From assembly GCA_030435675.1 (NCBI GenBank), contig CM059625.1, positions 13,578,001 to 13,642,000 on the forward strand: a stretch of 64,000 nucleotides of DNA, given 5' to 3'. Origin of the DNA: Steinernema hermaphroditum. Taxonomy: Eukaryota; Nematoda; Chromadorea; Rhabditida; Steinernematidae. Of the stretch, positions 11,266 through 23,600 are shown in pieces. The position numbers and the translations under genes are program-made. A model generated the notes under the pieces. It was not told the origin of the DNA. It saw only the letters and a list, made by a program, of their open reading frames with translations, and did not search any database. Within the stretch, counting starts at the first letter, position 1. Each line of letters starts with the position of its first letter.

Positions 11266-13516
11266 ATGGCCGCCGACGAAAGAGCGGCGTCGTCGAGAAC
11301 ACCGGCCTTCCTACCGACAACTGCCAATGACCTCCAGCTCAGCTTCAACAAGGCCCACTTCAGCAGGCCTGACTTCGATCTAGAACGCTTTCTCAGCCTT
11401 ACAAGGCGTCGTGTTACTCTAGATCAGCTTTATGCTGACCTGAAGGTGTACCTAAAGGTTGTACAAAACTCTATGATTGAACTTATCAACGATGACTACG
11501 CTGACTTTGTGAACCTATCGTCAAATTTAGTGAGTTTGAAGGACAGCATTGACAAAATCGGATCCGACATCAATGTAAAGTTTAGAGGATTCCCATCATT
11601 TCATCCGAATTGTAATTGCAGACTAATTTCAATGAACTGTGTTCAAGTACAGTCGCAGTTCAGAGAACAGCCCATTTTGTTGAAGAGAAGTTCCAAGAGC
11701 TGACCGAAACTCACCGAGAACAATCCAAGATTCGTGGCCGCATTTCTCTCGTAGTCGCACTGAAATCACTTTCCGAGACGCTTGCGAAGAAGCCTGCTGA
11801 GATGAACCGCCGATGGCTAGATACTCTCACTTACAGCGTCGTCTCCCTTGAGTTGTGGTACCAACGAAACGACGACATCGACGCCCGATTGGTTGAGGCT
11901 CACGACCATTGTATCAATCGAATAGAAACATATCTCGGTCAATTCATTGTCGACGATTTGAAAAATGACGCCAACTACCTCCCAGGAATGTTATCCATCC
12001 TGCTGCTTGTTGGAAGAACCGATGGTTCAATGAAAACAATCGGGAAGTTATCAATTGGACCGTTGATGGTGGTCAAGGATGGAGAGAGCCTGGACAAACT
12101 TTTGGAGAACTCGCTGAAAGTGGTAATCGACCTACAGGCTAAATGGACTGCAATACTAGAGAAAAACAACAACGCTTCGGAGAAGGTCTTCTCGTTTTTG
12201 GACACTTGCCTCCTGACGTGCTTGTCAGAGTTTCTGGACAAGGTACTAATTTCAAATGACCGTCAACTGATCACTTACAAAATTTAGAATTTTGGCGCCG
12301 TTCTGGTTCCAAGTGACAACCGTCTCTTCCACCGCTGTTTCTGCCTAGTCATCGAATTCATTCGCCGTTTCCGGAAATTCCCCACAACAGTCCCTCTGCT
12401 GAAAAGAATCAGAGACAAGTTCAACCTCATCGTGTACTTCAAGCTCGAGACGCAACATTTCATTTCAACTCTGAACTCGCAGGCTGTAGTCGATCAGTTC
12501 ACGTACTCTTTGGATGCTGGAGACCGCTTCACTGCGCCGTCGAAAACAATTTTCATTGCGATTAAGAACTCATTCTCTGATGAGGTTTATCTGCCTTCCC
12601 TTATGGACAAGTTTTGGGACTTCACGCTCAAGATCGTCTGCAAATACGGGGACTGGGTGGACAAAATGCTCAGGTTTTGCTCTTCCATACCATTCATGTT
12701 TCTATATAGTCATTTCCAGGCATTTTTCGGAAGCAAAGGCAACGGACGTATTGAGTGACTCTGAGACGTGGAAGTGTGTGACTGTTCTGGCTGGCGACGT
12801 CACGAAGTTTGAAGAAGACATATTCAGCTACTGCACCACTGTCATTTACACTCGTGTCAACGATTTACACCTCAGTACAACCACGCTCGGACAGTGCATA
12901 ACTCTCTTCTGCAATCAGCTTTCCACGAAACGTGAAGAACTGGACAAGATTCTAATAAGAATGATTCTGGAGCATCTGAATAAGCTGTTGGATGGCGTTC
13001 TCGAAATACCAAGACAGTACCGGTGGACAAAGAAGCCTGCTCCAACCGAGTGTTCGCCCTACATATCAGGAGCATTCGACTTTTTGGACCAGTTTCAGCA
13101 GTTCGCCTACAAAGCACACTGGAATGAGGCTGCAAGCAAAGCCGTCGTTAATGGAGTGGTCGATAACTGTATGACTAATTTGTGCACGAAAGCTGAACAG
13201 GTAACTCTTTTTCGTTTTAAGTCCTGTGCCCCGTCCCTAGCATTGTTAATAGAACACAGTTTATCTTTTACTTCAGGTCCTAGAGTCTGTGGAACAGACT
13301 GGTTCAAGTCTGCAGAGATTCAAGAGAAAGGCGAAAGTTACATCAACGGGAGAAGAAATGCCCCAGTCTTCTTCAGCATCGAATCTTGAATCCGACGAGG
13401 GAAAGATTCGAGCCCAGCTCCGTCTCGACATTGACTTCTTCTGCAAAAAGGCATCTGAATGTGATCTCAGCAATAATATTGAAATGTTCGACAAGCTTAT
13501 CAGTCGACTTTCATAG
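11266..13516 (+). CDS. cogc-2: Conserved oligomeric Golgi complex subunit 2
   Basis: COG2 belongs to lobe A of the COG tether, which captures vesicles recycling within the Golgi and supports glycosylation. Five exons (11266-11574, 11622-12242, 12288-12673, 12720-13200, 13277-13516) give 678 residues against about 738 in mammals. The diagnostic N-terminal block is visible: FSRPDFDLERFLSLTRRR, then LYADLKVYLKVVQNSMIELI and NDDYADFVNLSSNLVSLKDS, followed by helical sequence as expected for this CATCHR-type protein. The start MAADER is chosen over an in-frame ATG 78 bases upstream because ATTTAAAG abuts it and the homologous part begins soon after. The UFL1 gene follows on the same strand after 195 bp, so co-transcription is likely. 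Confidence 0.93.
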
Positions 13517-13711
13517 GGTTAATTTATTGGAGGTGATGCTATCTATTGTGATCTTATTTATCGAATAACGTTAAAGTATAACATATGTAAATATATAAGT
13601 CTGACTTGTGCCGATACCTTTATTGATCTACGGTTCGAAACCGTTAATACTGAAATATGAATATGTGCGTTAGACCTACGTTAGACCATCACACTTTAGG
13701 ATCATTTCAAT
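13517..13711 (+). promoter_or_regulatory. COG2-UFL1 intercistronic region
   Basis: This 195-bp AT-rich spacer separates two same-strand housekeeping genes. Just before the UFL1 ATG is an acceptor-like TTTAG at 13695-13699 followed by GATCATTTCAAT. A candidate SL2-type trans-splice site is therefore present, but no canonical AATAAA is obvious. The operon call is inferred from spacing only. Confidence 0.4.
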
Positions 13712-16300
13712 ATGACCACATGGGCTGATATTCAGAAGCTAGCTGCGGACTTGCAGCGTGTTCAGTTAACTGAAGGAGCTAAAAAGTGAGTCGATCATTA
13801 CCCCTAAAAATCAGAGAAAATCCTATAAAACACCGAAACTGGAAGAATCCATCACATTTCTCCAATCACCTATCGTTTTTGGGCATTCCATAAATTCCTA
13901 TTTTTGAGTCACAGTTTTGGATCTTCCCGTCCGACAACCCCGCATTCGTTTTAGGCTTTCCGAAAATAACTGCATCGAAGTCGTTCACAAGCTAATTACC
14001 GCACAGATCTTGGATCTAATCTTCACCACTGATGGAAAGGAATATATCACAAAGAAACATCTAATTACGGAAATTCGCAATGAGTGTTTGGCTCATGATG
14101 GAAGAGCGCCAATCGGTGATATTGCAGCGGCTCTGCGGGTTGAATTCGGACAGATCGAGGCGCAAATTGACGATGTCGTTACCGAAGATGACGAGTTCTT
14201 CGTCTGCAATGGGGAGCTGATTTCTCGGTAATAAACCTCGTCGTTTTGCCAGCTCACAGAGATAATCTCTTCAGTGACTATATCCGAAAGTTGTGCATGG
14301 AAGTGGACGCGAAACTTCAAGAAATGGGCTCTCTTTCCCTTCAGCATTTGACAAAAACAATGCATGTACCGACGGAAGTGCTGAACAACCATATCCTTGC
14401 GAATGTTGGATCCACTATTGATGCTGTTCAATATGGAGACATCCTTTATACGTCTACATATCTTCGTTGCCAGCGCAATGCTCTTCGTGCCGTTTTGTCG
14501 GCACTCACGCGGTAAGGGTCATCTTTATCATCCAAGCTGCAAGGACGTCTACTTTCAGCGTGACTCCCCTGTCGCGTATCCAGCAGCATCTGAATGTGTC
14601 TCCATCATTGTTTTCTTCGCTTTGGGACGAATTGAGAGAACTGAAGGCCGTACCGGGAAGCATCGTTGGAAACAAGAACTCCACCAACGCCCTCTACGTT
14701 CCGAGCATCCACGACCGCATGGTGAAGCAGTATACACTCAACACTTTTCACGAACATCAGGTTATTGGTAAGAACTACGGCAAAATGAATCAGGGTAGTA
14801 ATGCGTGCTCTATACAGACTTCGGTACTTTGAAGAAGTTGTTTATCACGGACCCGGCTCAATATTTGAAGCAAGTTTTCTCTAAGGAAGACATAAAAAAG
14901 AATCTTATCATCTTCCCTAACTGCGCCATTTCTACTGAACTGTGGCAGGAAGTTGAGAAAACAGTGGAAGATGAGATGAGCAAGATGGATTACTGTGACC
15001 TCGCCCATGCGATACCGCCTACTGTACCTTTTGAAGACAGTGACATCGATGTCGCCGGTCAGCTTTTATTGAAGAAGCACAACGACTGGAGAATCACCGA
15101 ATCCGGACTCTGCTACGATACGCGCATAATCGGAAAGGTTATAAAGGGTTTGGATAGCTTCATTGCGGACAAAGCTGAGGCGATGGCTCCTGAGTACGCG
15201 AAGCAAATGCGTCAACAGCAGCCACACAAAGCCAAGGCTGACTCAAAGAAGGCTGCTGATGACGACGACTGGGACACCAACGGAGGAAAGAAGAAGAAGG
15301 GTGGAAAACAGAAGGGAGGCAAACAGTCGAAGGCAGCTGAGGAGCCGAAACAGCAGTCCGCGTCCATCACTATTCCAAGCGATGAAATCCTGAAGGAGAT
15401 GAAATCGCAATGCGAACTCCCCGAGGAACTGGTGGACGAAATAGGAGACGATATCAAACGCCAGATTGATCTCGTTTTCCGGGATAGAGTGGAGGCTGCT
15501 CTGTTGAACATCCACCAGTCTGCGGCACAAAGTCAGAAGAAAACCCTTCAGCTCCTCCAGCAGCAGATCCAGAATTTGTACGGCAATATTTGTATGTTCC
15601 AGCAAGGAACATCTGAATTCGATGATGCCCCCGCTATGTCGTTGAAAAGTCATCTGTTACGCACTCTTTGCACCGACTTGGCGAACGCCATCCTAGAATA
15701 CGTCAGTGGTGCTTCCAACATCGGATCGCTGACACCGAAAGTGAGAATTTGATCTATTCCCTATCAATTGATAAATTGCCCTAGATGAGGACAGAGGTGA
15801 TCAATGGACTCCCCTCGTCCGAAGCAAAGGAGTCGATCACGGAACTCTACAGTCACCTGCTCGATCTGGATAAGTTCTTGGAATCTGCGAATGTAGCTTC
15901 TCCTGCACGTCTACGATCCCCTGATAGGAAACTGATGTATCTTTTTGACGCACTTCACAAACGTCTCATGCCTACACCTTTCAGGGAGGACATCAAAGAA
16001 GCTCACGTCGCCGATCTTCGCACTCAACTGGAGACCTGCAACGATCCCGCAGCTTCCTTCCTTCTCGCTGTTCTGATCTTCCTTGCCACCCGTTTAAACA
16101 CCTACGTGCACGCCTCTGGAAAGTTCGTTCGTGACCTGCTCAGTCATATTGAGAAGGCAGAAGATGTGAAGTCTTCGGAAGTGAGACTCCTTAATGAGTG
16201 CCACAGACTTGTCGTGGCTTCATTGAAGAAGAACGGCGATGACAACGAAGGTGAAGAACTTGTGGAGAAGATTGGGGAACTCAAGACTCTGGTTGCATGA
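13712..16300 (+). CDS. ufl-1: E3 UFM1-protein ligase 1 homologue
   Basis: UFL1 is the scaffold E3 that transfers UFM1 from UFC1 to targets such as ribosomal RPL26 at the ER membrane. Six exons (13712-13785, 13955-14227, 14275-14511, 14559-14767, 14818-15740, 15785-16300) give 743 residues against 794 in human. Seen: the N-terminal WADIQKLAADLQRVQ helix, LSENNCIEVVHKLI, DGKEYITKKHLITEIRNE, the ALTR block, a lysine-rich stretch near residues 470-490, and the C-terminal LLRTLCTDLANAILEY and FLLAVLIFLATRLNTYVHASG segments. Intron 3 could end at two places. I used the TTTCAG at 14558 because the 48-nt intron and the resulting VTPLSRIQQ fit the family better than the AAG at 14543. It is the probable second gene of an operon with COG2. 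Confidence 0.93.
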
Positions 16301-16815
16301 ATTGTCGTTTGTCTGCATTGATAAGTAACTGTATGAACGCTATTTATTGTTGTCCTCCCTTTCACAAGTGTCGTGGTTCATGGTATGCAAACAAAAAGGT
16401 TTATTGTTGCAAAGCTTCAGATCTAATGAAACGTTTTGAAATAGCGTTGTGGCTTGTTTGCGAACGTGAAATTAAGGGGAAACAGAGCGAAATCGGAACC
16501 TGTGCAGGGAGGGGGAGTGGTGCGGCGCCACTGATTCGTCCCTCTGCCGCGCTGATTCATCGCCGCGACAACTTGCGTTTTTTTGTGGCCGCCGCTCTTC
16601 ATTCGATCGGCGACTGTGCGGGTGGTCAGTGTTGCTTGCCTCGATGGCGTCGCGTCGTTGATGAGCACGTTACGCAGAAGTGAGAACAGCGTTCCAAGCG
16701 ATCGCATATCGATTTGTTTATAGCTGCGATGCCAACATTTCAGTAACATATTATCCGAAACGCTTCTGTGTTTCAGATCAAACGCGATCGAAGCCGAAGC
16801 TTCGCGCTCGGAGAC

Positions 16816-18790
16816 ATGGATCGGCTAGGTATGTCATCGCTTTGCTCCCGTTTCACCGCTATTGAGATAAACTAACCCACAAACGTAGAGTGGCCTGTTT
16901 CTTATCAAATGAGCAGATACGTGCGGAACCCATTGTTTTTGGCTATTTGGGAAGTATCAGGTTTTAAGGAACCTTTCACATAAACAGTTTCACACTCCAC
17001 GCTTTGATTCCTGAGGTTTAACATGTTATGCGCCATCGTTTTTCAGTGAATAGTGTCGCCAATGAAAGACGCATCGCAAACATCGAAAACTGCTTCCGAG
17101 GTGGAGTGAAGCTCCAGGAGAAAGGAAGAGTTCTCGTCGGCGAAGGTGTACTCGTCAAGATGTGCAGGTCAGCATTGATTTGATCATTTCATTTGAGTCT
17201 TATGCGACGCTTCAGTGCTTCATTGTTGTCATAACATTTGAAAAGTGGGACCTTCATTTGACGAGAGATCATGAGTTAATTTCCATTTGAAACGAGTTTG
17301 CTATCACTTCTTCACGAATTCCATAAAAATGATCGCATCCTTCATCATAAAAAAAATAAACGCTGGTCACCAATGAATTATTCACCGAAGATAAACTATC
17401 ACCGGCGCTATTTGTACGGTTAGAAGTTAGATAGAGAATGAAATAGAGAAATTCAGAGAAATCAACTCACTTTCGTACTTCTCCGGTTTCTAACACACGC
17501 TTATTTGTAGAAAGAAGTCAAAGCCAAGACAGTTTTTCCTCTTTAACGACATCCTCGTTTACGGGAACATCATGTTTAACAAGAAGAAGTATAACAACCA
17601 GCGCATTATTCCACTGGAAGACGTGAGCCTCGACGACCTGCCGGACGATGGAGGTACGATTCGGAAACTCTATTAAGCCCTATCGTTCAACTTACAGAAA
17701 GCAAAAATGGTTGGATTATCAAGACCAGAGCCAAGTCATTTGCCGTCTATGCCGCTACACCAACTGAGAAGACGGAGTGGATGCAACACATAGATAGATG
17801 CGTTCAGGATCTGATCAAGCGCGGAGGGAAGGTGGCCGCCACCGAGCACGCTGCAGTATGGATACCCGACAGCGAAGCTGATAACTGTATGTGCTGCTAC
17901 TCCGCTCGCTTCAGCGTTTTGCAACGCAGAGTACGTTGTGTATTGACGACTCGAATTAGTGGAGCTCCTTTAGCATCACTGTCGCGCATGTGGAAACGTC
18001 GTCTGCGGATCGTGTTCTACGCACAATCTCATCGTCAACGGAGTGAGCAAGCGGCCCGTGCGCGTCTGTGACACTGTGAGTTGCTCTGAGTCATGCGGAG
18101 TTCGCCCAATTGCGGAACTCTCATTGCTGTTCCAACAGCGAAGACAACCCACGCATTTTGCAGTGTTACGAGAAATCGACCCTCGAGTCTGCTCAAAAGG
18201 CCACTACGTCGCTTACCGTAACCGCGGCTCCGGTACAGCACGGTAATGACTCAAGTGAGTCTGACGAGGAGGACGTGAAGACGGGTGAATCGGCTCAAAC
18301 TGGCGATGACATCTATGCACCTGTATGTGTTTACCTTCCCAGCAATTATTTAAAAAGTCGATGGGGCTTTTACCGTCAGTTTCTTGTTAAATCTCAAAAA
18401 AACAACACCGGTGATAGGTAGATCAGTTCTGAGAACTTCTTTTATATGCAATGACTTCACTTAATTTATTCTTTTAAAATCAAAATTTACAAATTAATCA
18501 ACATGCGTCATTCTAAACAGGCAATCCAAATATAAAAACGTGAGTCATGCTTCATAACGTAAACAAGGTTTTCAAACAAGTGGTAACCAATGACGGGCTT
18601 TGAACGAACCAGATGCTCAAGGGGGAGACGTAAAACCAGGGTTGAACGCTTTACCGTACTAGGACACTAGTAGAAACAATAAACACTAAGTAATTGAACC
18701 ACTTGTATTCGATTTGTCAACTCGTTTTTCCTATTTTAGCCAACATTCTACAGAGGTGAAAACGGAACGCCGTCGAAAACCAGTCCGTAG
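16816..18790 (+). CDS. Phafin homologue (PH + FYVE protein, PLEKHF1/2 family)
   Basis: Phafins bind PI3P/PI(3,5)P2 on endosomes and autophagic membranes. Seven exons (16816-16828, 17047-17167, 17511-17653, 17698-17930, 17974-18075, 18164-18322, 18740-18790) give 273 residues, the family's usual size. The N-terminus reads MDRLVNSVANERRI, then the PH core RQFFLFNDILVYGNI and KKKYNNQRIIPLEDV, then KSFAVYAATPTEKTEWM. The FYVE finger follows: HAAVWIPDSEA, CMCC, QRRHHCRACG, CGSC, RPVRVCDT-CYE, with all eight zinc ligands present. The tail is acidic (SSESDEEDVKTGE), as in vertebrate phafin-2. The first exon has only 13 coding bases. The last intron (417 nt) is long for this genome; the final PTFYRGENGTPSKTSP exon is supported by frame and acceptor only. 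Clear orthology; the C. elegans name is left out because I am not sure of it. Confidence 0.92.
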
Positions 18791-19030
18791 CCATTGGCCA
18801 CAAGAGCCCATAACGAACTTCTGCCTTCACTTACGAAATCGAGCCTTACCTTCACTTATTGTGACTAAGAACATATTGTAAATATTGTCACATTTCACTT
18901 CTTTGCGGTTTTAATACTTTTTTTTGAAATGATAAACTTCCAGATATTTTTATTCATTGATTACATAGACGATAGTGAACTCAAAAGCATGCGTTACACG
19001 TCGCGGCACTACCCGTCGTCGAGCTTCCAA

Positions 19031-20651
19031 TCACAAGCTGACGTGTTGCGTGTCCTCGATCACATTGATAATGGAGTTATAGGGTGCAAGGGGTGCCGTT
19101 CGGTGGAACGAACCGCCATTGGTGGAGACGGTTTGTTGGAGATGAGGCTGCATCCCGACGGAGATTGACCTCTCCGGTCTGGAGCGCACTTTTAGAGAAG
19201 AGCGCTCGCCTGCAAACATATCGTAGAAGGATTAGTACAGATATTGAGCTACCGTTGTTATTCAGTGCATGCATGCTGTGGTCGTCTCCGTGGTCATGGC
19301 GCACTTGAAGCTGTGTGTTGAGGAGACCGTAGAGAACCCAATTCGTCGCGCTTCCGACGTAGGGTAGCAGGTGGACGCAGTAGATGACAAAAAGCAGAAG
19401 TTCGCTGGTTTCGGTTCGGGCACTGGCGAACACACTCATGTAGATTGCGTAGAGGACCGAGCACCAGTAAGGTGTCCAGCAGACGAAGTAGAGGGCAGCG
19501 ATCAGGACCGTGTAGGTCACGACGCGACGAAGCGGAATTCCGCTTCTTGGAAGGACTCTAGAAGGCGAAGGAATTATTACACTTCTCCAAAATGATCAGG
19601 CTACTTTTTGTGCTCATAGAGCTTACGAATAAGACGAGTGTTGAAGAAGATGATGAGTAGGAGCGGAACAGCGTAGCCGAGCACGAAGGTACTGTAAGTG
19701 GTTGAATTATTCGGTGCATTCACAGAAGACAAGGAACGCACAAAGCACATTTTATCACATAAATATTGCGGAAGCTTTAAGCATCTCATGGGAAATCGCC
19801 CTATTTTTCTCATAATCCATGATCTAAGATATTTTTGTTTACTCACCTCGGCTAGCACTCATTCAGCAGAATCTTTTAGATGCTAAAGTGTTGACAAATT
19901 AGATAATCTTTTGTTCTTGCGTGCTGCATTCTTAGATACGCCAAAATAGTTTGAGCGGAAAGTAGCGAACCTCGAAGTAAACCAGTAGAAGACCGTGGGC
20001 GGCATCATGTCGGAGCATTTGTAAACGCGCACTCGCGTGATGTTTTCACGCTCGTTCAGAGGATCGGGTTGTCGAAGCGTCTGCAGAAGCACCTCGTTGG
20101 CCTTTGCGTAGGAGAGCATCGGAAGAAGTAGAACGAAGGCGACGGTCCACAGGGCTAAATGAGGATGGATATTCGGAAAAGCGTTTACGCGTTGACTCAC
20201 TTGCAATGACGGTAAGGACAAATTTACGGGAACGGAGCTTATGTTTATGGGGGTGACATACGGCCACATAGCGATCAAAGCTCATTGCAGTGATGAGAAA
20301 AGTGGAAACGATGCGGCCCACGGAACCACAGACATGGTGCAGTTTGCAGATGGCTGTTCCGAACATCCAGAAACCTATGATACTGTCCTAAAGTACAATG
20401 TCAGCGTTGTTCTCCTCGGACGAACGAACAAGGATCGCAGGCGGGAGCGACAAAGACATCAAGAAGTCGACGATGCAAAGCGCGGCTATGTAGAGAATCG
20501 CATTATCGGTGCTTCGCCGGCCCGGTCGCGAGATTTTTCGTTCTAGAAGAAGTCCCCGGATGATGGTGAGGATCGAAGAATTTCCACATATTCCAACGAT
20601 GAAGCAGAGTACAAAAAAGACAACAACAAGCAGTACACGGGGTTGAAGTTC
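19031..20651 (-). CDS. Class A GPCR, neuropeptide-receptor type (5' exon missing)
   Basis: Six exons seen (20651-20430, 20387-20201, 20154-19971, 19691-19605, 19557-19253, 19209-19031), 387 residues from TM1 to the stop. TM1 reads VVVFFVLCFIVGICGNSS, TM2 YIAALCIVDFLMSLSLPPA. Cysteine ICKLHH and the second-loop YKCSDMMPP can form the usual disulphide. TM3 ends SFDRYVAVCHP with a normal DRY. TM6 has YFVCWTPYW, typical of GnRH/AKH/vasopressin-like receptors. TM7 ends SATNWVLYGLL, that is NWxxY where most receptors have NPxxY. A 19-nt-plus basic-serine tail follows. The first visible exon starts at a TTTCAG, so an N-terminal exon lies upstream and was not found. Its layout and the shared CFIVG, CWTPYW and NWxxYG motifs make it a paralogue of the receptor at 41-45 kb. 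Nematode gnrr-type receptors are my best guess; the ligand is unknown. Confidence 0.82.
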
Positions 20652-23600
20652 CTGAAATATACGTCAGTTAAGGAAATCTTCAGTGAGATCCGATTCAGCT
20701 AATAGCTAATTGACCTCCATATACCGGATTGAACCTTACATTCGCTTAATGTCCGAATAATCACTGTAGTGTCAACAACCAAGAGAAGTTTATAGATTTC
20801 TGACGATTTATGCCAACCCGATCACTAATAGTCTGTATACTTTGCTTGATGCGGTATAAGGCTCTGTATAAGTCCGTACTATGAAGCCTTGTTTTTCACA
20901 CGCCATTGTACTGATGCTTTCCAAGTGCTTTGCGATAAAAAAAAGTGACATATGAAATTATATGAATGGTTAGGTGCACATACAGGCTTCCTTCATCTAA
21001 TTACACACATCTTATACTTAGGTGTATGCTTCACTTGCCAATTGGACGTTAACGCCTTCAGGTGATCGTAGTCCCCCTATTCAACCAAGATCAGTTCCAC
21101 TTGGATTGTGTATGCGTATGCTCATTCTTTTATAAGCATAAAAACTTCCGGGATGCGGTGTGAATGGGATGCATTATGAAAGACGCTTCATCCCTCGCAA
21201 AATTCACTCACTTACAAAGTTCTCCCCTCTCATGAACGAAATGCACATAAAATTTTAAAATTTAAGTGCCTGCAGCAAAGTTCTGTTTATCAAGGAACTG
21301 AATGACTGATTTCCGAGAAAGACGCCCTTTGTCGCCGACCGTGGTAGTGACGATGTTAGTCTTTATGAGTTACGAAAACAAGATTCGATTTTCTCATGCA
21401 TGTGCGCAAACCGTTTTGACCTCGGTTTTCCCATGTATCCAAGACAATGAAATTAAGACGTCAATACGTCAAAACAAAGCGCTCCTTTCCCACTGCGTCA
21501 TATGCGGTGTTTTTCCACCTGCCCCATAATGTACAAACGAAACCTAGTCTTTACCCTCATTAACGTCAGCACTGGGCATCAATCATGCACGGCCAGGTCT
21601 AGACACTTGAGTCTGCGGGGCGGCCATTATGTTACCACCTACATATGAAGCTTGTAATAAATGATCTCCCCTCAGGCGAAAGGTGCAATTTGAAATTACA
21701 CGAACAGATCGGCATTGCGCGCAAACAAAAGGAACCTTAACAGGAAACATGTCATTTGTTTTGAATGACCCGAAGCCTACGCTTACTGCTGAATGAGAAG
21801 GGCAGTTTTCGAAGGCAGACAGCCTTGTTTTACACTCCGACGCTCCTTGGGATACAATAGATACCATTTCGAAAGTCCACATAACGTTTCAAACACCCCA
21901 AAGATCCCATTGTTTTGAACTGGAGTAATCCCTCGGCAAAGGCTAAGAGACTCAACGAATCACATAAATTTCCGGAGTAATTACACATCTCCTCTAGTGT
22001 GGCGATGTTTACTGCTTCAAAATTACTCAGCAGTCTGCGCAAAAATGCATCGTCTCGTGAAAATGCATTATCTTATCTGTGATGAGCGGAAACAACGAGT
22101 GATACGTCACCGCTGCCTCTGCATCGGGCAGAAAAGATTTGCTTGGTACGGTAACAAAAAAAACAACCTTTGGATGGCGACAAAGACTCTTACACAAAGT
22201 TTCCAATTTTTGGCATTTGTGTTGCTGGTCCAAAATTATAATTTCATTCTACGTAGCAGTTCCATCGAAAGGACTCTTCTAGCCGAATTTAAGCGCTGTA
22301 GGGTGCGCTTGATTGGCTCTGAGAACGAAGAAAAACTCAATCTTTTGTTTTGTCTTTGATCCCTTTCCACGAGAACGCCATCAAGGAAGCCAAATGCTTT
22401 GTCATTATGGTCCATAATAACATTTTCTGACGGCGAGACAATTGCGGAGACAATTTCGGGAAAGTGTGTTGACTGGCAATTGTCGTCTCACAGTAGTCAG
22501 CGTCATTGATATGCCCTAGCTGCCCACTCTGGCGAACTTTTCTCTCTAATGAAACGAAACCTGTTATGTACTAGGGAAGGAAAAAAAGAATATTTGTATC
22601 TACAAAACAGCTGTTACGAACAAAACTCATTCAAAACTCTTTTTTTTAATTGACGTTGGGAGTGACGTAGCGGAATCAGCTAATGTCTGCACAGCGGATT
22701 CAACAATGCATTATTGAAATGTCCAAATTGCGCCGGTCTTCAGGCAAACAGAACAGAAGCCCTCAATTACCTGTAGTGGTGGGTAGACGTTTCGGATGTG
22801 TTGCACCTGAACGGGGCACACCTCGCCGGGTTGACAGTGGTCCATGTTTTCAGAAAGGACACAAGAACCAATAGCTGCCAAGAAGTAAGAAGAAGGTGGA
22901 GATGGAAGGTGTCTGCGGACGCCTTTGGACTCAAAGGTTCCACGACGTGCTGCTGCTTTCCGATGTCATATTTACCACAACGACGTCTTCAAAGAAAGGG
23001 TATTGTTAATGCGTGCAGCCGAGAAGGCCGGGATCGCGGAAAATTAGAGCGTCCGATTCTGATTGGCCCGCTGGTGTGGTCGAGTGTGTACACGCACGGA
23101 AACGCGGTAAATAAGCTCTTCTCCCCCGCGTGCTCTTGTGCGTTGAAGTCGAACTCAAAATAGCAGATTGAATGAACAGATAAACGAGATATCGCGAACA
23201 GAAGCCCGGTTCAAAGAGCACATCTCACTAGGTGCACAAAATAAGTGAGGCTTCTGCATGGCAAATCGCGAGGCAACACGAATAACACACCTTTTGGAGG
23301 GGCGGCACAGCATCCGCAAATGGCTGCGTGCGACTTACGACATCTATTTGTTCACTACTGGATGCTTTCCATTGGCAGTGGTACGAATAAAAATTGAATT
23401 TAATTACTCGATTACATACTTACATACCAATGACTCGAGCGCTCACGTACGTACCAAAATCGAATGAAGGAGTGGCTAATGCGCGGCACCACAACACGCC
23501 CCTTTCTGGCGAACGCCGAACAACTGAACCGCCAAATGGGATTGTCGATTGTCTTTCTTTATCACTTTAATTATTCACAGCCACCAAGGAGACAATTCGA

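Noticed and set aside
13630..13645. GGTTCGAAACC, like a tRNA B box
   Set aside because: No A box at the right distance and no cloverleaf arms around it.
14512..14543. 32-nt intron in UFL1 ending in AAG
   Set aside because: An alternative 47-nt intron ending in TTTCAG is in frame and gives better family agreement.
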